Assembly (NCBI RefSeq): GCF_008017455.1
Contig: NZ_VRTY01000008.1
Location: forward strand, 1-64,000
From: Pontibacter qinzhouensis
GTDB taxonomy: Bacteria > Bacteroidota > Bacteroidia > Cytophagales > Hymenobacteraceae
DNA length: 64,000 nt
Reading direction: 5' to 3'
Shown here: positions 33,696 to 41,359 of the stretch, piece after piece
Numbering within the stretch: the first letter of the stretch is position 1
How the letters are laid out: each line of letters begins with the position of its first letter
Translations under genes and position numbers: made by a program
The notes under the pieces: model-generated
The model's input: only the letters and a program-made list of their open reading frames with translations
What the model was told of the DNA's origin: nothing
Database searches by the model: none

Positions 33696-34631
33696 TTACG
33701 AAGTTAATACAGGGTTATCCACACCCAGAACAGCTGTGCGTACGCCCACTTTTCGCTTTGTTTTTTTCTGAAACGTGAGGTCGATCCGGCCTAAAAAAAG
33801 ACCCGACCAGCCTACCTGGTTAATCATGGTGTCGTGCCCGCTGTCGTGTCTGATCACTTCTGGCTCCTCCATAAAAGTATGGGTATGCCCACCCAGCACG
33901 AGGTCTATTCCGCTTACGCGCTGCGCCAGTTTCCGGTCGTCTATTTTTTCGCCCACATAACTGTAGCCCAGGTGCGAGAGGCATACCACCAAGTGGCATT
34001 TTTCCTGCTCGCGCAGCACCTGCACCATTTCCTGCGCCTTCTGCACCGGGTCGAGGTAAAGGGTTTCGGCGTAATTTTTTTTCCCTACCAGCCCCTCCAG
34101 CTTTATACCCAGACCAAACACCCCGATTCGCAGCCCCTGTTTCTCAAATACCTTGTAAGGTTTAAACTGGCCATTAAGTATGGTGTTGGAAAAATCGTAG
34201 TTCGCACTCAGAAACGGAAAACCGGCATGCGGCAACTGCCTTTGCAGCCCTTCCAGGCCATTGTCGAAGTCGTGGTTGCCCAGGGTGGCGGCATCGTAGC
34301 GCATCTGGGTCATGAGTTTGTATTCCAGTTCTCCCTCAAAAAAGTTAAAATAAGGGGTGCCCTGCCAAATATCGCCGGAGTCGAAGAGGAGCACGTTAGC
34401 CTCCTGCTTCCGAATGTCGGAAATAAGCGTAGCTCTGCGGGCCATGCCACCCATGCCGCCATATTGCCGGCCATCATCAGGAAACGGATCGATGCGGGAA
34501 TGCTGGTCGTTGGTATGGAGTATGGTTAGTTTTATTTCCTGGCTGGCCGCCTCGGTGTTGAACGGAATGCCGAGCAAACTAATACCTGCCACCCCTGCTG
34601 CCGTTGTTTTCAAAAAGTTTCTTCTTTCCAT
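33696..34631 (-). CDS. Tat-exported metallophosphoesterase (5'-nucleotidase N-terminal half)
   Basis: A 311-residue protein beginning MERRNFLKTTAAGVAGISLLG, a twin-arginine-like signal. It has the UshA-type metallophosphatase motifs ILHTNDQHSRIDP, DSGDIWQGTPYF, LGNHDFDNG and VLGGHTHTF. The C-terminal substrate-specificity domain of classical 5'-nucleotidases is missing and is encoded by the gene 9 bp upstream. The pair would form a two-polypeptide periplasmic nucleotidase. It lies just upstream of dnaA on the same strand. Confidence 0.93.
   Translation of the reverse strand: MERRNFLKTTAAGVAGISLLGIPFNTEAASQEIKLTILHTNDQHSRIDPFPDDGRQYGGMGGMARRATLISDIRKQEANVLLFDSGDIWQGTPYFNFFEGELEYKLMTQMRYDAATLGNHDFDNGLEGLQRQLPHAGFPFLSANYDFSNTILNGQFKPYKVFEKQGLRIGVFGLGIKLEGLVGKKNYAETLYLDPVQKAQEMVQVLREQEKCHLVVCLSHLGYSYVGEKIDDRKLAQRVSGIDLVLGGHTHTFMEEPEVIRHDSGHDTMINQVGWSGLFLGRIDLTFQKKTKRKVGVRTAVLGVDNPVLTS
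33715..33723 (+). promoter_or_regulatory. single perfect DnaA box upstream of dnaA
   Basis: TTATCCACA matches the DnaA consensus TTATNCACA exactly. It lies 114 bp upstream of the dnaA start, inside the end of the nucleotidase gene. I found only one perfect box, so autoregulation is more likely than an origin. Confidence 0.45.
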
Positions 34632-34640
34632 GGTCGTGGG

Positions 34641-35399
34641 TTAGGGATGAAAGGTAACACGTGGCGCGGTGTCCTGTTTTATCTTTTTCTGGCTGGCAGT
34701 CAGCTTCCGGATGTGCAGCACAATGAGGTCGCGCATCAGAATACCGACTTTTTCTGATGCCAGTGCTTTACTGAACATGGTCATGTTATCGCCACCGTTT
34801 GCAAGGTAATCTGTTGTAACGACTGTGTATTGTTTTGCCGGGTCAAATGCCTTGCCGCCAATGGTAATGTTGCTTGCTTTGCCTTGCAGGGCGGTATAGG
34901 TGGCGTTGGCCATAGGGGCAATTCTGGTGCGGGCGGCAAAGTCGAAAAGCTCCTGCATGGTTGGACCATCGAGGGTGAGTACCAGCATCTCGTTCTCGAA
35001 AGGCATCAACTCAAACGCATTCCCCATGGTTACCTCACCTGCCGGTATCGGCGACCGGAACCCTCCGTTGGTAGCCACCGCCAGATCGATGGGCTGGTCG
35101 TACAGCACACGCGACTCTTCCAGCAACAGGTCTACTACAAAGTTGCCCAGTGGCGACTCGTAATCGCCTTTGGTAAGCTCTGCCTCCGAATACCCGATTA
35201 CCTCCGACATCTGGGTGGTTACTTTCTCGCGGTAAGGTGCAATGGTAGCTTCGGCAGTGCCATCTTCCGGCAGGTTATGATCTACGGAAATATCTGATTG
35301 CGCTGTGCCAATGCTTGCCTGCCACGCGCGCGGCTGGCAACTGAACAGCAGCAACAAGAGCAGCCATGTGCTGGAACTGGCCCGGTATAGCTTTTTCAT
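34641..35399 (-). CDS. lipoprotein with 5'-nucleotidase C-terminal domain
   Basis: A 252-residue lipoprotein: signal ending LLLLLFSC, cysteine near residue 21. It carries the 5_nucleotid_C domain, with ESPLGNFVVDLLLEESR, DLAVATNGGFRSPIPAGEVTMG and TTDYLANGGDNMTMF. This is the half missing from the metallophosphoesterase encoded 9 bp downstream. I start at the ATG at 35399 because the signal peptide begins there. One half is lipid-anchored and the other Tat-exported, so both must meet outside the cytoplasm. Confidence 0.92.
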   Translation of the reverse strand: MKKLYRASSSTWLLLLLLFSCQPRAWQASIGTAQSDISVDHNLPEDGTAEATIAPYREKVTTQMSEVIGYSEAELTKGDYESPLGNFVVDLLLEESRVLYDQPIDLAVATNGGFRSPIPAGEVTMGNAFELMPFENEMLVLTLDGPTMQELFDFAARTRIAPMANATYTALQGKASNITIGGKAFDPAKQYTVVTTDYLANGGDNMTMFSKALASEKVGILMRDLIVLHIRKLTASQKKIKQDTAPRVTFHP

Positions 35400-35554
35400 G
35401 AATAGAGGTTGAAGGTCGGAAACAAAATGCAAAAATACGCAGATACAACCAGCAGCGCAACCAAGTTTAAGCCATGTTTATACTTAAAGTCTAAACCTTG
35501 TTTTTCATGATTATATTGCTAATTTTATAAAAATTAATCCAAACTGCCACTTCT

Positions 35555-36952
35555 ATGAAACAACTTCTATCGCTCCGGCTTCTCCTGCTGCTTTGCTTTT
35601 GCGGCCTGTGGTTTGCGCCAGCTCAGGCCACACACCTGCGGGGCGGTTATATTACCTATACCACCGATTCGCAGAACCCACGTCAATATCTTTTCAGAAT
35701 GGTGATTTTCAGAGACGTTAGTGGCGTGCAGATCGGGGACAAGGTTTCTATTTTTGATGGTTTGCAGCAGGTAGAGGTATCCAAGCAAGAAGATACAGAC
35801 CTTGGCGATAATATCAGCAGGACGAGTTACACCTGGAGCACCTCCTACCCTGCCGATGGCACCTACACTGTTACCTGGACAGGAATAAATCGTAACAGCA
35901 GCATTATTAATGTTGCGCAGCCATCTGATCAGCATTCTCTTTTGCTCCGCACCACCGTTACAGTTAGCGCCCTGAACCCGGACAGGCATGGCATCAGCTT
36001 TTTAAACCCTTCCAGCTCCGAAGCTTATGTGGGCACTCCTTTTAAATACAACCTGCAAGCCTACGATGCCGATGGCGACAGCCTGGTGTATACCCTCACC
36101 AGTCCCTACAGAATGGGAACCACCGGTACTGGTCAGGCAGTACCAGGCTACACGCTGCCATCGGGTATATCTGTTAACCAATTTGGTGAAATTAACTGGC
36201 CAAACCCAAGCACGCGAGGCGAGTATGCTTTTGCCGTGGAGGTGAAAGCTTACCGGAACAGACGCCTGGTGAGCACCAGCATAAACGACCTGCAGGTATT
36301 GGTGCGCAATGCAGCAGAAGCTCCGGATTTTACGCTTACAAACCAGAACCGGCTAATTACCGCCACAGGTCTGTATATTTTGGCTAAACCCGAATCGCCT
36401 CTAAAGCTCAGCTTCTTTGTTCGGAACCCCACGCAGCAAACACTACAGGTTTTAAACCCGGTAACTGAACTGCAGGAGCCACACCTGGTCAACCAGAGTT
36501 CTCTGCAGGTGATCGAGCGCGACTCGGCAGATGGTATTGTGAAGGAAATTATTTTTACACCAGACAATTCTCTCCGAAGAGGCTGGCCTTATGCCCTGAG
36601 CATCAGAGGCGAACTAAGTTCTTCAGGCAACACCACCACTGCTTACAAACGCGAATTTGTGTACCTGCTCATCGCCGACCAGCTTTCGACCTCGCTGCCC
36701 GACCTGCTCCCCGAGCTGGCGCACCTGCTCTACCCCAACCCGGCCGGCCGCCATTTTATGATTGAGGCTCCCGCTGCCGCAGGTGCTGTTTTCAGGCTCT
36801 ATGCCCTCGATGGCCGGCTTGTGCAGGAGCAGCTACTGCAGCCTGGCAAGAACAAGGTTTTAAGAAAATCAGACCTCAGCACTGGCCTTTATACCTATAG
36901 CATCAGCAGCGAAGGTTACCGGAGCAGAACTGGTAAGCTGTTCTTTAGATGA
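35555..36952 (+). CDS. T9SS type A cargo protein with C-terminal sorting domain
   Basis: A 465-residue secreted protein with a signal peptide (MKQLLSLRLLLLLCFCGLWFAPAQA) directly followed by THLRGGYITY, a start seen in many gliding-type surface proteins of this phylum. Cadherin/Ig-like beta domains lie at about 150-235 (AYDADGDSLVYTL). The C-terminal 75 residues match a type A sorting signal: LYPNPAGRHFMI, FRLYALDGRLV, LSTGLYTYSI, then GKLFFR at the end. It is a likely substrate of the system to which PorQ belongs. Adhesion is possible but not shown. Confidence 0.88.
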   Translation: MKQLLSLRLLLLLCFCGLWFAPAQATHLRGGYITYTTDSQNPRQYLFRMVIFRDVSGVQIGDKVSIFDGLQQVEVSKQEDTDLGDNISRTSYTWSTSYPADGTYTVTWTGINRNSSIINVAQPSDQHSLLLRTTVTVSALNPDRHGISFLNPSSSEAYVGTPFKYNLQAYDADGDSLVYTLTSPYRMGTTGTGQAVPGYTLPSGISVNQFGEINWPNPSTRGEYAFAVEVKAYRNRRLVSTSINDLQVLVRNAAEAPDFTLTNQNRLITATGLYILAKPESPLKLSFFVRNPTQQTLQVLNPVTELQEPHLVNQSSLQVIERDSADGIVKEIIFTPDNSLRRGWPYALSIRGELSSSGNTTTAYKREFVYLLIADQLSTSLPDLLPELAHLLYPNPAGRHFMIEAPAAAGAVFRLYALDGRLVQEQLLQPGKNKVLRKSDLSTGLYTYSISSEGYRSRTGKLFFR

Positions 36953-37070
36953 TAGATGATAGGCTGTAGATTATTCTGTCTGAACCAGGATTTAAAGGAG
37001 AATAGGAGAAGCAGGATGTTCGGCTTTGGCATGAGGTGGCTCTATTGGCTAAGATGAGATTTTCTTATAA

Positions 37071-37129
37071 ACGCCCTGAAGCATTTTTTGGCTCATAACC
37101 TTTAGAAGGGCATATTCATTAGAATGATT
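37071..37129 (-). repeat. 59-bp dispersed element, copy 11
   Basis: The plus strand reads ACGCCCTGAAG (degenerate ACCCTTG), then CCTTTAGAAGGG, then CATTAGAATGATT. Orientation faces the stop of the T9SS cargo gene. First of three copies in the 683-bp convergent spacer 36953-37635. Confidence 0.75.
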
Positions 37130-37285
37130 GCTGGTGGCTGGAAGGCTAAATGGTTAGATTGTTAAATGGCTGATTTTAAGAAGAGCCGGAAAAACCTCGC
37201 AGCGTGTGCAGCTCCTGCGAGTGTCTGCACCAAAACAAGCAGAAGAAAGCTTGAAACCGGTTTCTAAAAAAGTCTGACCTCTTGT

Positions 37286-37343
37286 ACCCTTGAGCCTAAA
37301 ACCTCCCCAAAGGCTTCGGAAGGCCAAATTCATTTAAATAATT
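37286..37343 (-). repeat. 58-bp dispersed element, copy 12
   Basis: The plus strand reads ACCCTTG, then GGCTTCGGAAGGCC, then CATTTAAATAATT. Same orientation as copy 11. Confidence 0.83.
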
Positions 37344-37422
37344 TGCCTGAGCAGTCAGCAACTTAAACCTGGCAGCACCAGGAAAAAGAGTAGTAAAGAA
37401 AATTAAAAGCCGTAGCTATTCC

Positions 37423-37481
37423 GGAAGACGCTCGCAGGTCTGGAAGACGCTCGCAGGTCTGGAAGACGCTGCGAGCGTCTT
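37423..37481. repeat. 19-bp tandem repeat ending in a perfect hairpin
   Basis: The unit GGAAGACGCTCGCAGGTCT occurs exactly at 37423-37441 and 37442-37460. The third unit starts the same but becomes a perfect 8-bp hairpin, AAGACGCT-GCG-AGCGTCTT (37463-37481). Noncoding. Confidence 0.75.
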
Positions 37482-37525
37482 TGGAGCAACTTTAGTAAGT
37501 GCCTGGTTCTACAGAGTAAAGGCGC

Positions 37526-37582
37526 AATTATTCAAATAAAAATACCCTTCAGAAGATTTTTTAACTGAAATTTGCCAAGGGT
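37526..37582 (+). repeat. 57-bp dispersed element, copy 13
   Basis: AATTATTCAAATAAAAAT, core ACCCTTCAGAAG, end CAAGGGT facing the amidohydrolase stop. Confidence 0.83.
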
Positions 37583-37635
37583 CTACTCAACATTAATCTT
37601 TGTAGGCACATAGTTTTAGTTGAGAAAACCACACC

Positions 37636-38964
37636 TCACTTCTTCCCCTTCCCCTCCATATACGCCAGCGTAAGGCTGGTGAGAGCTTTTACGCCGGTTT
37701 TCAGGCTGCTCTCGTCTATGAAAAAGTCGGGGGTGTGGTGGGCTGGAGCGGTTTTAGGGTCCTGGCCTTTGGGCATACCTCCCAGAAAAACAAACAACCC
37801 CGGAATCTGCTGCTGATAAAAGGCAAAATCTTCGGCAATGGTTACGGCTTTCATGGGTACTGCCTTTTTGAGGCCGGCTACGGCTTGCAGCACCGGCAGC
37901 ATCCGCTCTGTTAAGGCCGGGTCGTTGTAGGTAACGGGTGCCATCTTCTGGATGCTAACTTCTGCTGTGGCTCCGGCACTTTCGGCAATTTTGGTGGCAG
38001 TCAGGGTAATTTTGTCGTGGAGCTGCTGTTGCATGGCGGGGTTAAAGGCGCGAATGGTACCCTCCAGCAGCACCTCCTCCGGAATAATGTTGCTGCGCAC
38101 GCCGCCCTGTATCCGACCTATGCTGATAACGGCGGCATCTTCGGTTAGCTGCACCTGGCGGCTCACGATGGTTTGCAGCGCGGTCACGATCTGCGCCGAT
38201 ATGGTTACCGGGTCCACGCCATCCCAGGGGTTGGCACCGTGCACCTGCTTGCCTTTTACTTTTATCTGGAAGTTGTCGGCACTGGCCATAACGCCTCCCG
38301 GCCGGTAGAGCAGCTGCCCCGTTTCTGCCTGCGAGTTCATGTGCAACCCGAAAATTACTTCCGGCTTTGGTCCTTTGCTCAGCACTCCCTCCTTCACCAT
38401 CAGCGAGGCACCGCCTTCTTCACCTAAAGGAGCACCTTCTTCTGCCGGCTGAAAAATAAACTTTACTGTACCGGAAAGGTCAGCTTTCATACTGGCGAGT
38501 ACTTCTGCGGCTGCCATAAGCATGGCCACGTGGGCATCGTGACCGCAGGCATGCATGACGCCCACTTCCTGCCCGTTAAAAGTCGTGCGCTCCTTCGAAG
38601 CGAAGGGCACATCTACCCGCTCTGTTACCGGCAGGGCATCCATATCGGCCCGAAGCGCGACTACCGGTCCCGGCTTGCCTCCTTTTAAAATACCGACCAC
38701 ACCCGTATGTGCCACTCCCGTCTGCACCTCCAGCCCTAGTGCCCGCAGGTGTTGCGCTATTTTTTCGGCTGTTCTGGTTTCGCGGTTGGCCAGCTCCGGA
38801 TGCTGATGGAAATCGCGCCGCCACTCCAACATTTTTGGTTCCAGTTTGTCGGCCATGGCAGTGGCTCTGGCTGCTAATTTGCTGTTTTGGGCAATAGCCG
38901 GAGCTGTAAGTAGGGCAAAAGCAATGGGTAACGTATAGTGGAGGAAAAAGTAACGGTTCTTCAT
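37636..38964 (-). CDS. exported M20D-family amidohydrolase / N-acyl-amino-acid hydrolase
   Basis: A 442-residue protein with a signal peptide (about 1-25, ending APAIAQ). Metal-binding motifs of the M20D group are present: VALRADMDALPV, MHACGHDAHVAML, QPAEEGAPLGEEGGA with the general-base Glu, and GLHMN. Homologues remove acyl groups from amino acids (hippurate or IAA conjugate hydrolases). Substrate unknown. It is divergent from mutA. Confidence 0.93.
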   Translation of the reverse strand: MKNRYFFLHYTLPIAFALLTAPAIAQNSKLAARATAMADKLEPKMLEWRRDFHQHPELANRETRTAEKIAQHLRALGLEVQTGVAHTGVVGILKGGKPGPVVALRADMDALPVTERVDVPFASKERTTFNGQEVGVMHACGHDAHVAMLMAAAEVLASMKADLSGTVKFIFQPAEEGAPLGEEGGASLMVKEGVLSKGPKPEVIFGLHMNSQAETGQLLYRPGGVMASADNFQIKVKGKQVHGANPWDGVDPVTISAQIVTALQTIVSRQVQLTEDAAVISIGRIQGGVRSNIIPEEVLLEGTIRAFNPAMQQQLHDKITLTATKIAESAGATAEVSIQKMAPVTYNDPALTERMLPVLQAVAGLKKAVPMKAVTIAEDFAFYQQQIPGLFVFLGGMPKGQDPKTAPAHHTPDFFIDESSLKTGVKALTSLTLAYMEGKGKK

Positions 38965-39348
38965 GTCTGGCTATGGTAAGATTAGAAAAGGCAAAGTACG
39001 TGATAAGTCTAAAATAACAGAGCTGTTTCTTGTCTGAATCACGGATTTATAGGATTCCGCTGATTGCAAAGATTACTAAAGCAGGCTGTTACCTGCATCA
39101 ATAGAGAACTTGCTCTTATCTGTTATTCAGAAATTATTCTAATGAAAATGGCCTTCCGAAGGCTTTTAGACACTTTTACCGCCAAGGGTTTGCCTGTTCA
39201 CAGATTGTAAAAGATGACATGCATGTTACAGATTTACTTTGCGAGTAGCTAAATCTTCCAAAATTTCAAACCTATAACCCCTCTCCTTGGTTTTTCTGTC
39301 GTACGGTATAATACGTTATCTTTACATAAAAATAGACCGAACCAGAAG
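38965..39348. other. divergent spacer upstream of mutA
   Basis: This 384-bp spacer contains one dispersed element (39132-39189). I see no clear -33/-7 pair for either gene and no small ORF with family-like content. Confidence 0.6.
39132..39189 (+). repeat. 58-bp dispersed element, copy 14
   Basis: AATTATTCTAATGAAAAT, near-ideal core GGCCTTCCGAAGGC, end CAAGGGT. It lies between divergent genes, so no 3' end is adjacent. Confidence 0.87.
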
Positions 39349-41172
39349 ATGGATGATAGCCCGCGATTAAAACACCTTTTTAAGGAGTTCAATCCTGCTC
39401 CTGTGGCTGCCTGGGCCGAAAAAGCACAGCAGGACCTCCGCGACACGCCGCTGGAGAACCTGACCTGGCATACCTCCGAGAGCATCAGCCTAAAGCCTTA
39501 CTTTACGAGCGAAGATACCCGGCAGCTGCCTTTTGTGGGGCAGCGGCCCGGCGATTTCCCGTTTCTGCGCGGACGGAAAACCGGGAACAATAACTGGCTC
39601 ACTATTCAGCAGGTAAAGGCAACAGGCAACGGTACAGCCGCCATCGATAAGGCAGCAAACGCCCTGACGAAAGGAGCAGATGGGATTCATTTCATTCTAA
39701 AAGACCACCAGGAGTTCGACGTGCCCTACCTCGTCCGGACCATTGATTTGTGCAAGCATACTGTTTCTTATACGCTGCACGATTCTCCGCACCTGTTTCT
39801 GGAGCGACTCTACGCACACCTGAGTCAGCAGAAAATTTCGCATCGCAACCTGCAGGGCTTTTTAGACTACGACCCGCTTACCCAGAGCGGCACCCTGGGC
39901 AAAACCGAATTAAAACAGCTTACCAAAACCCTGGAGCTAACCAAAGACAGCAGCGAGCTGTACGGCATTACGGTAAACGGCACCCGCTTCAGCAGCATCG
40001 GAGCCTCCACAGTACAGGAGATCGCCTATACCCTGAGTGCTGCCGTAGAGTATATCGATAACCTGACAACAGCTGGCGAAACGCTTGAATCGGTGCTGCA
40101 CAACATGCAATTGCACCTGGCCTCGGGCACGAACTACTTTTTTGAGGTGGTGAAGCTGCGTGTGGTGCGGCTGCTGTGGGCTGCTGTGGTAGAGGCTTAC
40201 AAAGCTGAACCTGCGCTTGCTGCAAAACTGCGTCTACATGCCTCCAGCTCCAGCTGGCACCAAACCACCCTCGACCCTTACAGCAACGTGCTGCGCGCCA
40301 CCACAGAAGCCATGGCCGCCGTACTGGCAGGTTGCGATTCGCTCACGGTGCTCCCCTTCGACTCCACCTTTAAACAATCAGACGAGTTTTCGGAGCGCAT
40401 TGCCCGTAATATTTCTATTATTCTGAAGGAGGAAGCTTACCTGCACCAGACCATAGATCCTGCTGCCGGCTCTTATTACCTGGAGTCGCTCACCCACGAA
40501 CTGGCTTCTAAAGCCTGGAACCTGTTTCAGGAAGTGGAGGCACTGGGCGGTTTTAAGGCTGCCTACGAACATGGCTTTATCCTGAGATCGATCACAGAGG
40601 TCAGCCGCAAAAAATTTAGTGCATTGGCTATAGGCAAACAGGTACTGGTGGGCACAAACAAATACGTTAACTCGAAAGAGAATATAAACTTTGACCCGGA
40701 ACAGCTTATACAAAGCGTTGATTTCGATACCACACGGGCTGCCTACCCTACCGAAGTGATGCGCATGGCTACCGAGCTGCACCTGCGTAAGCGCAAGCGG
40801 CGCCCCAAAGCCATTGTGGCTATTATCGGGGAGTCGGTACAGCGCCGGTCAGGAGCTACTTTCGCGCAGGAGTTTCTGCGTTGTGCCGGCTTCGAAACAG
40901 AGCTGCAGCCTTACGCAACCGTAGAAGCAGCTTCAGAAAAATTGCAGCAGGCCGAGGCAGAAGTTGTGGTTATATCGTGTGCGGAGGCAGCTTATGCCCG
41001 CGAGTTTGGTCCTACGTTTAAAGCGCACAAAGCCAAACCCATCGTAATTATGGCCGATGACCCCGAGCACATGAAAGAAGACCTGGTGGCAAACGGCCTC
41101 GACGAGTTCCTGTTCGAAGACTGCGACACGGCCACTATTCTGGACCTGCTGCACAAGCGGCTTCTTTCCTGA
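39349..41172 (+). CDS. mutA: methylmalonyl-CoA mutase small (beta) subunit
   Basis: A 607-residue TIM-barrel subunit that pairs with MutB to interconvert succinyl-CoA and (R)-methylmalonyl-CoA. It retains the mutase-fold motifs (SSSSWHQTTLDPYSNVLRATTEAMAAVL and [18 protein letters not shown]). The C-terminal flavodoxin-like domain lacks the DxHxxG cobalamin ligand (here ESVQRRSGATF), as expected for the non-catalytic subunit. mutB follows after 187 bp, and meaB is 16 kb downstream. Confidence 0.95.
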   Translation: MDDSPRLKHLFKEFNPAPVAAWAEKAQQDLRDTPLENLTWHTSESISLKPYFTSEDTRQLPFVGQRPGDFPFLRGRKTGNNNWLTIQQVKATGNGTAAIDKAANALTKGADGIHFILKDHQEFDVPYLVRTIDLCKHTVSYTLHDSPHLFLERLYAHLSQQKISHRNLQGFLDYDPLTQSGTLGKTELKQLTKTLELTKDSSELYGITVNGTRFSSIGASTVQEIAYTLSAAVEYIDNLTTAGETLESVLHNMQLHLASGTNYFFEVVKLRVVRLLWAAVVEAYKAEPALAAKLRLHASSSSWHQTTLDPYSNVLRATTEAMAAVLAGCDSLTVLPFDSTFKQSDEFSERIARNISIILKEEAYLHQTIDPAAGSYYLESLTHELASKAWNLFQEVEALGGFKAAYEHGFILRSITEVSRKKFSALAIGKQVLVGTNKYVNSKENINFDPEQLIQSVDFDTTRAAYPTEVMRMATELHLRKRKRRPKAIVAIIGESVQRRSGATFAQEFLRCAGFETELQPYATVEAASEKLQQAEAEVVVISCAEAAYAREFGPTFKAHKAKPIVIMADDPEHMKEDLVANGLDEFLFEDCDTATILDLLHKRLLS

Positions 41173-41359
41173 ATTTTGAATGAGTGTATGCTTCTGAAAT
41201 TTTGAATGAGTGAATGTTTTTTTACTCTGTCTTAGCTCAACCATAAAAAATTAATAATTATTCAATCATTCTTTAGTGCAGGCCTTCAGATAAACGGATC
41301 ATTTCAAGATCAAAAATTCTTTCACTCATTTACTCATTCATTCAATCAATATTCACTAC
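41173..41359. repeat. mutA-mutB spacer with TGAGTGAATG-type direct and inverted words
   Basis: AATTTTGAATGAGTG occurs twice (about 41173-41190 and 41198-41215). The complementary CACTCATTTACTCATTCATT occurs at about 41320-41342, allowing an extended imperfect stem across the spacer. A degenerate AATTATTCAATCATT...GGCCTTCAG segment (41255-41292) may be a decayed dispersed element. Confidence 0.55.

Noticed and set aside
33602-33723. oriC at dnaA
   Set aside because: Only one perfect DnaA box was found and no dnaN or recF neighbour; the AT-rich stretch alone is not enough.
41255-41292. Twenty-first complete copy of the dispersed element
   Set aside because: AATTATTC and GGCCTTCAG are present, but spacing, the second stem arm and the CAAGGGT end are lost; counted only as a possible decayed copy.
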